Source of the DNA: Theobroma cacao
Lineage: Eukaryota; Streptophyta; Magnoliopsida; Malvales; Malvaceae
Assembly: GCF_000208745.1 (NCBI RefSeq)
Contig: NC_030852.1
Coordinates: forward strand, 29,347,801-29,411,800
DNA length: 64,000 bases
Reading direction: 5' to 3'
Shown here: positions 1 through 11,585 of the stretch, in pieces
How positions within the stretch are numbered: the first letter of the stretch is position 1
Layout: each line of letters opens with the position of its first letter
Program-made: the position numbers and the translations under genes
The notes under the pieces: generated by a model
What the model was told of the DNA's origin: nothing
Database searches by the model: none
The model's input: the letters and a program-made list of their open reading frames with translations, nothing else

Positions 1-419
1 TCTCAAGCAATCCAATACAAACTCCTCCCATGTTTTGAAAGTGGAAATCCTTCGGCATTTCAAAATACCACACATTCACAGAACACAACTAAAATACCCA
101 AAGATTGGTGGCAAATGGTTCATGGAGTGGAATACATTTGCCAAATAACCCCTTTTCTAAGCATCATGTGCAAATGCCAGATATATACTTTAAAAAGCTA
201 TTTCACACAAACCCTACAAGAGCTCTGAGGTATTGGTCGGCATTTCTTTGTACAAGGATGCCGTGCCAGAGCTTTCCATCTTGGATGCCATACCCCATGT
301 ATGCCTGGAAGTGGAACGACTTGCATTTTCGTTGAAGGGGCTTTCGGCATCACCAAATTTTCACATCTCTTCGTAGAGAACCCAGTTGATGAGTACATGA
401 GATGCCTGCTTTCTATAAT

Positions 420-3400
420 CTAAAGGAAGTAAGTTAACTGTTGCTTCTTCCTCGAACCTCCTTCTCCATACAAATCGTTCCATTGCTTCAGCTCGCCCAT
501 TATTGATCCTTCAGAAGCAAAGCTAGCAGCAACCTACAGTGTAGCATCCAAAATAAGCATTTGGCTCTAAAAGTTCAATGTATGACCTATAGTTCAAAGT
601 TTACCAGCCCGAAGATTATACTAACAGTTTTAGTTAGACTAGTAAGAGGATCATTATTTTTCAGCATCACTAAGTTTAGCATCTAACCTGTAAAGACAGG
701 TGAAAACTTAAGAAAGAATTATGGTCTGAAGAAACTTGTGGGTGCATAGTAGTTCTAGATTGTGTAGCAGAGTCCAGTGACCATTAGAAGAAGTAGGGTC
801 AACTAAAATTTTTGAAAAATTTTGGAAGAGGTTAGAGATAATTGCAAATTTAATAGCAGAAAAATGTCCTCGATTGAGCAAAAGTTCAAAGCACTCTCCC
901 AGGAAAGCCTTTGAAGTACCAATATTGCTCTAAACAACTTAAACAACCAGCATGGCATTTTTCCCATTAAACTCTAGATGGACTAAGATCTGACTAATCG
1001 AAGACAGTTTTCAAACACCAATTTTGTGATTACCAGCAGTAACATACAAATTTGCCAAAGGGGCACACCAAGCATTTGAGGCAAAAAGAAATTATGACCA
1101 GAAATTACCTGATTCTTTGCCTGTCTCAAATCTTCCAAGTTTAAAGGCCTCAAAGTTATTACTCGTTCCTCCTTGTCCTCTTCTTTTGTTTCTGAGGCAT
1201 CTTCTGAGCTCTTGCCTGCCTCTTCTCTCTTCTTCTTTTCCTATAGTAACAGGAAGATATGGCGAAACTACTAGTAAGTAAATTGTCCAAAATTACTAGT
1301 AACAGGAAGATATGGCAAAAATCGACAATAGTTGAATTGGAAAGAGGTTTAGTAGTCACCAGATCTTTCAACCTCTCCTGCTGTATCAACTCCCTAACAG
1401 GTCGATAAGCTGCTGTCACGCACAAGTTCTGTTCCCAGTAGTTAATGCCATCAGTTGATAACAGTTAAATATAATATAATAGATGTTATGAGTTAAAATA
1501 ACAAACCTTGAGATCACTTCCACTATATCCTTCTGTCATGGTTGCAAGCTCCTTAAAGTCCAGATCTTCAACTTTCTCTTTTGCCAGTAGAGTTTTCAAA
1601 ATCAGTTCCCTGCTCTCAATGGATGGAAGGCCAACCATAATTCTGTTCAAAATGGAAGTTAAAAGAGTAAGACCAGATGCTCAGTCAAATTTTAAGCTGT
1701 CAGCATGACGGTCAATTATAATTATAGTTCTTGGTATCAAGGCGGAGACACAATAGAAAGGAACAGTACCAATCAAGTGCCAGAAAATCCTTGACAAGAA
1801 ACAAACACAGAAGGTCTAGAATAAGTCTAACAAGATGGTACATAAAATATAAACTCTCTATGAATAATAATTCAATGAAGTAAGCATTAAGAATGATGGA
1901 GGAGATTGTTCCAAACAATATTTCGGAAACCTTGATTAAATTTAATAGATACTGAAAGCTATGAGCTCAAACTCTAATCAAGTGAGGGTATGATACCCAG
2001 GTACAAGGATAGTGAATGCACAAATGATCAGAAAACTAACCAGTCACATAGTTAGACAATACAAGGATAATAGCAACAGTGAGATGACTATGAATATATA
2101 CCTGCGCTCAAATCGCCTAATTATTGCTTCATCAAGGTCAAATGGCCTGTTGGTTGCAGCAAGAACAAGAATTCGCTCACCGGTTTTGGTCAATAGACCA
2201 TCCCAATGTGTCATGAACTCATTCTTAATTTTCCGCATAGCCTCATGCTCCCCAACTCTAGTCCTCTGCCCCAGCATGCTATCAACCTCATCCACAAAAA
2301 TAATAGTTGGTGCAACCTTTGCTGCTAGTGTAAATAAAGCTTTTACGTTCTTTTCATCTTCTCCAAACCATTTTGATGTGATGGTGGACATTGAGACATT
2401 AATGAAACTTGCTCCAGCTTCATTCGCGATGGCCTTTGCCAGCATTGTTTTCCCAGTACCAGGAGGCCCAAAGAGTAATATACCTCTACAAGGCTTGAGA
2501 AGCCCACCTTTGAAGAGATCTGGTCTTCGCAGAGGGAGCATGACCAGCTCTTGAAGTGATTCTTTGATCTCATCCATAGCACCAATATCTGCAAATGTCA
2601 CCCCTATCTCATTCGCAGGGATAACCTCTGGCCTTATTCTTTTCTCAAATTCATTATCAGGAGGAACTTCCTGCAAGAGAATTATATCTGTAGTAAGATA
2701 AAACTGAGACCACTAAAGGAAAAGGACACCAGAAAAAGGTAATGGACATTTGAGCTTTCAGGATTTTAGGTAACGACACAAATGCATTTATAGTTACTGA
2801 GTTCATTGACCCTTGAAATCTGCTAACCTGTTCAGCATGTATCACGGTAAAATTAGAAAATATGAATAAACTTGATTTTTTTTTTTGAAAGATTGTAGTT
2901 TCATTGCAAAGAAGGGTGGAATAATCCCCTTCAAAATAAACTTGATATAATCACTATATTAATCTTCCTGTGTTTGTTTCTTTTCTTTCCAGCTATGTTG
3001 TTTTTGAACTATAGCGGTAATTACTTATATCCTCGAAGTACATAAGCTGCATAGCAACATGTATCTCAAACGTATTCATCTCAATTTTCAATTAACTGTT
3101 GAAGGACATTAACTTACAGGTGCTTTAGGTGCTGGTGGATTGTCTCCATCTTTCTTCGCAGCAGGAATGGACTTCTCAGTCTCACTTTTGCTTTCAGAGG
3201 CAGGGGTTTCGGATTTTGATTCGGTCTTTGCACCCACAGCCTCTTCACCTTCATTTTCCTACGGTTAACAAAGAGGGGTGAAAGATTAGACAATAAGCAT
3301 AAAGTGACCCAGATCCAAAATGCTTGAATTCTTCTGAAGCAAAACTAGTATTAGAGCACAACCTTGGCAGAGTCAGCATTTGCCTCTAATTTTAAGGTAT

Positions 3401-6400
3401 CCTTCCCACAACTTTTTCCTTCCTGGAATATATTTAGTCCGTGGGACAAGCTGCTCCAGAGCCAGAACACTAATGTTAAGCTACTGATAGATTTTCAGAA
3501 AAGGGAAGAAGAAAAATGCGGTGAAAGAAGCTCATATCAAGATCAAATAACAATTAATGTCTACCTCTTGGATGATATAACAAGCTTGCCATTTCGGTAT
3601 TCTGGATCCTTATTGTTCATCAAGTGATAAGAGATTGCTGATACCACAATTTCTTCAATGTAATTACTTAGGATCATTGTGTCTGCTTGACAGATCGAAC
3701 CCAAATCATCACATTCAAGGTCATTTGCTGCAAGTACTTCAGCAATGTGGTTTCTGTTATCTTGAATTTGGAGCACCTTCATGTCCTCTTCCAGTTGGGC
3801 TTTCCAGCTATCAAGACGAGTTTCATCTTCTGGTGGTTTTATCTCAATATTGTATGGGAATAATACCGAGAGCCTCTGATCCACCTCCCTGCGGTCATCT
3901 TCTGGGTCCAACATCCTGGAACCAAGTATCAACACTGAACCCGAAAGTTTGTTCAACAATTTTTGAAACAGATTATATAAGCGTTGTGATCGGAGGAGGA
4001 GCTTCTCGACATCCCTCAGGTATAAGATGATGGAACCAGTTTCAGATACTGAAACCAGTACCTGCAAGAGAATGAAAATGGCCTTCAATACCATTTAAGT
4101 AAAATAGGAAGTTGAGGGATCAGCTACTGTCTGCTTAGTCAAACTTTGTGTTCAAAGAAAGAATTTAATGGAAAGCATACCAGCACATATGTAGTATGGT
4201 TTTGACACAACTTATATGATACATATAAGGCATGTGTGCGTGTGCACACACGAGCATATGCATGTTTATACATTAAAAGGAAGAATCATCGAGAAAGACC
4301 ATTGAATGACCTCCAAACTGACTACTTTGTATTATGGCATACCTTGTAAAGTGACTGTAGAAAAAGTTTCTGATCGAAACACCAACTGCTAGTGCGCTTG
4401 TGGGATGCTAAAAGAAGCAAAAAAAAAAAAAAAACCGCCAAATAATATAAGTATGGTTTGTACATCTTCTTATGTCAAGAAATTAAAGTAACAGATATAT
4501 TTTTTCCAACAGCCAAAAGTTTACTGCATGAAGTCTCTAATAATTACACTGACCTTATTGAGAATTCATAGCACAGAGTCTATAATAATGTGCAATCCCA
4601 AGTCAATTTCACATATGGCAAAATACAATTTGAGAAGAAAGCTCCAATAAAACTAAACTATCAGCTATTAATCCAACCAGTAGGCAAGAGGCAATTGAAT
4701 GAAAAACAGATTTATTTGAAGGTAAGAGGTTAAGTACATTTAAGAATAGGTTGAGGCCAGGATATGCTGCTAGTACTAGAAAGAGCTACAATCAGAGAAT
4801 AATTCAACTATTTGAAAGTAAGGTCTATGAAAGGAATGATCACAAGAAGAAAAGATGGAATGCAGTCAATAAGTTTGATTAGGTTTCAAATACAGACCTT
4901 GTTAAAGATCATTATAGGTTAAATGCAACTTGAGGTTGTCTACCTAAAGGTGGCAATTGACTTAAGGTTTCTTTCTAACGTCAGTATCCTTCTTAGGACA
5001 ACTATGGTTCAATTTGAAACCAGAATTAGCACCTCAGTATTGTGTGTATTCTATTATGACTCATAGGAAAGGAATTGAGTCACAGGCTCACGGCCAATGT
5101 TAAGATTATCTTTTTTGGAGTTTTTGACTGTAATGAATCAAAAACATTATACATATATTAAGGCTTCTCAGACAGAAGTTCAAAAGATAAATGAAGTATA
5201 ACCTGGATTTGTGAGAGTACAATTTGAAGAGATGCTACTCATATCAGATGCAGTTGAGGCATTTCTACGGAGTTTTGGAAGATTGCTTGAACCTTCCACA
5301 GCCCTACAAATGTATGAAGGAGAAGGTTATAGGGGATACCTCACCTCTGGCCCAGCGGTAACAACCAGACCATAAGCACAATAACCACCGTATATATTCT
5401 ACCATGCAAATGGAAAAAGTTATAGGATAAAGGCAATTACCTGGACTTAATATCAATACCACTGCCCTGTCGACGTAACGTGCCTGTAGGAAAAATCTTG
5501 ATTAAAACTATAGTGAAAGAAATGGTTAAAAAATGAAGAATCAACAAGATGTGTAAAGATTGGAATGCCAATTGAATATTAAATCCAAGCAGGTTTTTTA
5601 ACATAATCAATGATGACCTAAGCAAACCTAAAATCACAAGCACAAGTACTGCACAGAATCAGAATGCAGAAAAATGAAACCTAAGGAAGCAATATGATTC
5701 TGTTGACAAATACGTATAACATGTTGAAAGATTACCACTTGTTTCTTCTCTAGGCAAAAGGAGTGAAAAGGAACCAAACAAGCTGTTCATTCGCTCTAAT
5801 GTCATTTCTGAGATGGACCTCTTGAATGACTGCAAAAGATGCAACTAAATCAGGTTATTATAATTACCACATAAAAAAAATTCTTAGAGCTGATCAGTTT
5901 CTTTAGAGGATGTGATACACGATGGCAGATGTTATCTTGAGTAGAAATTAATTAGATAGAATTAACACAAGACAGGCACATGTAACGGTATAAATTTTTT
6001 AACCTTCATCCACCACACTCAATTTTACAATCAAGTCAAACCCGACCATGCTTAATGCATGAATGCAGTAACTTTTAAAACAAAAACCCGAAAAAGTAAA
6101 ACTTACAGGTTCTTTCTTGGTACAACCATATTTGCTCTGCATCTGTGGCAAAATAATTGTAAAAAGAATAAGTAGGACTCTAGAAAGTTGAAACTTAACG
6201 ACAATAGATGTTGTGCCTATTTACCTTAAGAGAAAAATCAGTTATGTCCAAAAGCAGTAGCTTTGATTCAAAGTCATGTGCCAAAGCCTTGGCAAGCATT
6301 TGCTGGTAAAGTTCTTCACAAGATTAAAATGCAGCCCATTAGGTTAAAAATGAACTCTGAAAGATATATATCTTAATGTAGAACTAAAGAAACAATTCCA

Positions 6401-7815
6401 GAAACATACCGGCAGGTCCTGAGAGCAAAATAGCTCTGCTGACAGGGGAAAGATTCCGTGTGTGCTTAGAAACATCATTGTGTTTTAATTGGACATAAGC
6501 AGCACTTGTCAATAACACCCGAGTTCTCTCACTGCATTAATCACCATCAGAAGGAGGAGTAAATTTGTGAAACTACTAGATAAGTTTGCCTTAAAAGTAA
6601 TACTTCATATATTATGGCAACCAGGTACCTCGTACAATTATTAAAAGGGACCTGGAATGAATTCCTGAAACTTTAGTAATATATGTTTTAACATAGAGTA
6701 ATTAATGAGATTGCTTGAAAGCTATAAAATGTAAATTTTCCAACTTTAGCCCATTGATAGACTTAATTGACGTGCAAATAGAACTAAAAAGCCTGACGAC
6801 AGTCATCAAAAGAGCAGAAATCCCTCAAAATAATAAAAAAAAAAGAATATTTAAAGCCAGAGCAAAACCTGCAGCTCTCATGGAGTTCAAGATCTAAGAC
6901 TTCCCAAAAATAGTCTATCCTAACCTGAAATCATTAAATAAATATTGGCATGTTCAAACACCGGACATTATCATGTTGAAGAATTGATATAGTATCTTAG
7001 TCTGCTAAACTTTCATGGTATCATAGAAAACAATATTCTAAACCCTCCAGAAGCGCAAGAAATGAAAAACAGATTTCATAGGCCAAGTTCTGGGAACTTT
7101 AACCCAGGAAAAGAAGAAATCAAATGAATCCTCTTCATTAAACACAGCTCGGAAAAAAGATAAATCAATTAATCAAAATACAAGGAGCAAGGTTTAAACC
7201 CCACCAGCCGCCAAAAAAAAAAAGAATATGATAATAAATGATCACGGGTGTTTATAGTTGTAAGAAGCATGTGCAAAGAATATCTCCAAACCAGACCATG
7301 CACATGGACATGGTGATTAATACATACCAAACCAACAGCTTTTTCTTCTTCTCCTTCTATAATTGCCTGGGTCTGGGGACCAATATCAAACACAAGAACC
7401 AAATAATGGCAGCATAGCACAAATCCTTTACGGTCATTTTAACAAAGAAAAAGAAAACAAATTTTCATTTCTCAAGATCTTCTAAACACCCACATCAATG
7501 TGAATCTAATGCAAAATCATGTAATGAAAAGACCATCTAAACAAAGGAAAAAAAAAGAAAGAAAAGAACCAGCAACAAGGACCCATTATAGGCTTACCTA
7601 AGGTAATAAGGGAAGTCGTCAAAGGTGACCGTGCTAAGCTTTCCATCCACAACCTGTCTCATAAGTTCCTGCTCAATCTGCTCCCCTGTAATACCATCTT
7701 CTGCAGAACTTTTGCCAGCCCATTTGCTCACAGTTTGCCCTGAAGCCAATCCAAGACCTACCCCAACACCAACCCCAACACTTAAAGCTGACAACAATAT
7801 CCGCTTTTGTTCCAT
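420..7815 (-). CDS. AAA-type ATPase, DAA1/ATAD1-like
   Basis: The gene has 16 coding exons: 7598-7815, 6410-6531, 6225-6313, 6107-6142, 5736-5829, 5441-5483, 5203-5303, 4343-4407, 3565-4061, 3363-3450, 3118-3258, 2102-2670, 1507-1642, 1360-1428, 1109-1240 and 420-533. They join in frame at GT-AG sites to give about 837 aa. The N-terminus [20 protein letters not shown] is a glycine/valine-rich hydrophobic segment typical of the plant DAA1 group (At1g64110 type). The AAA module follows near the C-terminus: Walker A GPPGTGKT at about 566-573, Walker B IIFVDEVD at about 621-628, and the sensor/arginine region [22 protein letters not shown] charged Glu/Lys-rich linker sits at about 451-498. The ATG at 7815 is chosen because MEQK is the family start; 18 upstream in-frame codons look like leader. 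The fold resembles Msp1/ATAD1 membrane-protein extractases, so action at an organelle membrane is inferred. The 3' UTR runs toward position 1. Confidence 0.93.
2865..2946 (-). mobile_element. Short retroposed fragment with 12-bp target-site duplication
   Basis: The 12-bp direct repeats AATAAACTTGAT at 2865-2876 and 2935-2946 flank a 58-bp insert. The insert begins with a run of ten or more T on the plus strand, that is, a poly(A) tail on the minus strand. This is the footprint of a 5'-truncated LINE or SINE copied in by target-primed reverse transcription. It sits in the intron between exons 11 and 12 of the AAA-ATPase gene. Confidence 0.6.
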
Positions 7816-8127
7816 CTCTCTATCCAACCAAACAAAAAAAGCCTTCTTTCTCCTTCTCAACCAAACCAAAAAAAAAACTTACCCTTGACTTCTCTTCTTC
7901 CTTTGTTCTTAATCTCAACGCATGAGACTTTGCTATCTTGACAGATAAAAGGTTTGTTTTTTGCAACGAATCCTTTGAAATATGTATTAGAAAGAAAACC
8001 TATGTGAAGATTCAAAGAGAAACGAAAACAGATGGGAGAAAAGATTCAAAGAAAGAAGAAGAAAAAAAGAAATGGGGTTGTTGGAAATGGAAGTATTGAA
8101 GGACAAAGAAGAGAATGAATGTGAAAG

Positions 8128-8158
8128 AGTTATATATATTTATATATATATATATATT
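8128..8158 (-). promoter_or_regulatory. TA-rich TATA region of the AAA-ATPase gene
   Basis: A (TA)n tract read on the minus strand contains TATAAATA about 310 bp upstream of the ATG at 7815, followed by a pyrimidine-rich leader. It is a plausible core promoter but also a plain TA microsatellite, so the call is tentative. Confidence 0.4.
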
Positions 8159-8159
8159 A

Positions 8160-11100
8160 GCCCGAATACAACGTTGGTCTAAAGGGTTTTGACAGGTAAA
8201 GGAGTAAGCTATTAGCTATGTGGTCTGGCCCTCCTCGACTATTTATAGCATGCCATACTAATGGACGTTAAAAGCCTTCCCGGGAAAAAGAAACAAGAAA
8301 AATTTTACTTTGCTTTTGCTTTTTGACTTGCCGGTGACCGTCTAATCTAGGTTTCTCTCCTTTTCTATGTCTTTTTGGTCGGTTTTCTTTCTTCCCTCCT
8401 TTTCTTTATATTGCTTTTTTAATTTTTTTTTCTTTCGGCTAACCGTAGTTTTAGATTTTTTTTTTTTACCTTTAGATAATGGTTCCAAATTATATATATA
8501 TATATATATATTTTTCAGAGAATTCATGAAATAGAAAAGAAAAAGGATTAAGACACATGCCATTATATTTTTGCCAACTAGCAATATCTTATTGTTGCTT
8601 TACCATATTTTTAATGCTATGTAATGTTTTAAACTATATCAATAAATAGGTTGTCTACAATTAATTTTGAACTGTGGATTTCTAAACTATTATTTTTCCA
8701 AAAAAAAAAATCTACAACATGTGCCTTCACAAGTTAATCACATATTAACTGATAAAATAACTATATGAATTATCTAACTTGAGTTATAATATAGTACTAT
8801 TAGTTAGTTAAATTATAATATCTAATTAGAGTTATATTATAATATTATTAGTTAATTATAATTAGATTATGAATACGATTACTGTAACTTTAATTAGATA
8901 ATTTAGATGATTGATACAATTATCTTAACATTAACAAAGATTCTTACATTTAATATACTTGTACTTATAATGGTTGATTACTTTATATGTAATATGGTTG
9001 TCAATGTACACATTAAAAGAAAAATCTTTTTTAAAATTGCAATAATGTAACGAATTATTAAAAATAGAAGACCTCCTTGAGTTGTAAAGTCAAATTAAGT
9101 AATAACTATTTAAGCGTATTGAACGGCGACGTTTATACTAGACTAAATGAAATCCTTTTCCAAATAAAACTATGTTGAATGTTTTATTAAACGAATTATG
9201 TTAATTGAAATTAACCCTCAATTAAATAATCTTTAACGTCAAGAATGTATCATGGTGAAACCCCTCATTGATCATTGAGAAAATTAATTATTACGCTCTT
9301 TGTTAGTTCAGTAAGTTATTATTTACTTACCACAAGTTAGTATTAATTATTTATAGTATGAATCACTATCGTATAGATGCAACTTACATGTGCAAAATTG
9401 GAAGCTCTAATTTCCCGTGGGAAAATGGTTAATTTTTTTTAATTTCAGATTTATTAAGATTTTCTAATTGAAATAGAAAAGCCAAAATTTAGCCAATATA
9501 TATGTACCTAAACCTACTATTACCAGAATTAAAATAAAAAAGAAAACTGTTTAGCTTTTATATATGTATGATTATTATTAGTATTAACTTCTTTTTCTTT
9601 TTATATATGTGATTAAAAATTCATCAGCCAAAGCTTAAGTAGTTATAGTCGGAGAAAGAGTGAACATAGAACCGTGCATGTCTTTTTATCATTATTGAAA
9701 AATTAATGTTTCTTTTAATATTTTTATTAATAATTTTTTTTTAAAAAAAAGGGATTCAAATTCATACTATTTACATAAAAAATTATATATTAATCTATGA
9801 ATTAGATTCTCGGATGTATTTCTGATTAATAATTGATAATATCAAGTAGTAAGTTAATGGATTGTTGACTTTCAAAAAATAAGTTAATGCATTGTTAAGT
9901 ATTTTAATTTCTTTTCGTCATTTGCTTTACAGTGCGGCAGATGGACTCTCCGTCCAAAGTGTTGGATTAGAAATCACACGTTAGAATTTACTTTTTAGAA
10001 ATCTGTTCCCTTTTTGCTGTCTCCAGTGCTTCCCTTTCGTTTCTACACTCTATTAAGATATCGGCAGACCACTACACGACTAAATTGAGGCGGCTACACT
10101 GGAAAGTCTCCCATTTTATTAGACCCAAAACCCACAATTGTTTATGGGTTTGATCATAGTAGTAAGCCAAATATTTATGTTAATTTTTTTTATTAGTTAT
10201 GGCTATTATTTCTTTTAGGGTTATTTTCGCTTTTCCATAGAAACGACTTTTTTTTTCTTTTCTTTTGCAACCAATAATTATCAACTTGGCTTTCACTTTG
10301 TATGCAAAAGTGGTCGTCATAATGCAATTATGCAGTAAAACCTTTATCAATTTGTCATCTATTTTTGGAATTTTCCAACTGGCGCAAATTATATTAGTGA
10401 ATTAATCTAAATTATATTAAGCTAAGTATCAACTTAAGTGGCAAGATGAGGAGGAATTTTTGGATGAATATGGTAGAATCTGGTTATTTTCATCCTCAGA
10501 AAACAAAAATGGGCTTTGACTCTGTGTGGTGTGGATAGGGTTTCGACTTTGTACTACTTAGCTTCCAAAATAATAGTACCAAATTCTCTTAATATATGCT
10601 TGACTGAAGGGCAGCTGAAGGCATTGTCATTGTGGATGTATATGAGGTTTATGGTACAAAGAAACAGAAGGTACGGATTCAAAGTGTTATATCATAATAA
10701 TTCAGTCATAGTGGGGAATGGGACCAAAGGAAATGAACAAAAATGCAGGTTTAGTAGTTTTCAAGTTGATTGTCTTGGCATTGCAATGATTCTATATGGG
10801 GCTTTATTGTCTACACCAACGATTAGCTATTACAAATATAATATCTTCTGTGATAACAAAAAATCTAGACCCACCAACATTATAAATATTGATTAATTAA
10901 CCATCTAAGATATGGTTAATGGCAACTAGGTGTGTGCTTTCCCCAACAAGATTGTTTAAGTAACTGTAAACCTCACAAGTGTAAATCATTGTCTCAAATC
11001 TTAATGGTTAATTTTCGTTTTTATATTTTGCATATAAAGAGCCTTGGGGAATTTAATATTTCATGCTTAGAAAAGCCCAGAGCAGGATGGCGTATAGAGA

Positions 11101-11516
11101 TGGTGGAGCTGATTTCGGGACATATCAAGGAAAAAGCATCCACTGACAAGTGCTTGCCCAAATGTAGGAAAATATAGCAGTTGGCCTGGTGACACATTGG
11201 AGAAAACTGCTTCTTTCATTTCATTGGATTCGTTTCTTTCTTTTCACCTTTCTTCTTTTCAAATTAATTGAAGTTTCTCCCCTGTTTCCTCTGTTGGCTG
11301 AGTGGGGTAACAATTGGGCATTTGTTTTGTTTTGTTTCTTGGGGAAATTTTTATTTTTTTCCTGTTGGACCCATGAAATTTTGCACAGGCAAATTGCCTT
11401 TAGGCCTTTAAACCCTTTAGCCTTTTTTACTTACAAATTGGCAAAAGGAAGGGAAGGTTCTTGAAGGATGTGAGGTGGGGGGGTGAGAGCTCTTATCAAT
11501 CAAGTTATCAAAAGGA
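8160..11516. other. AT-rich intergenic region, no gene seen
   Basis: This stretch is very AT-rich, with (TA)n at 8490-8512 and degenerate dispersed sequence such as 9753-9809. Short open frames at 10516-11464 have no recognisable domain, no splice context and no good start. I see no coding gene here. Confidence 0.6.
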
Positions 11517-11585
11517 GGGGGGGGGGGGGGGGGNNNNNNNNNNNNNNNNNNNNNNNNNNNNNGGGGGGGGGGGGGGGGGGGGGGG
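11517..11585. other. Assembly gap (29 N) inside a poly-G tract
   Basis: Seventeen G (11517-11533), then 29 N (11534-11562), then 23 G (11563-11585), followed by GAGAGA. The gap is probably an unresolved G homopolymer. The poly-Gly and poly-Pro frames across it are artefacts. Confidence 0.95.

Noticed and set aside
2012..2554. 180-codon plus-strand ORF
   Set aside because: It is antisense to the AAA domain exon, whose minus frame carries Walker A and B motifs.
10516..11464. Series of ORFs of 81-126 codons
   Set aside because: No domain, no splice context and composition like flanking DNA.
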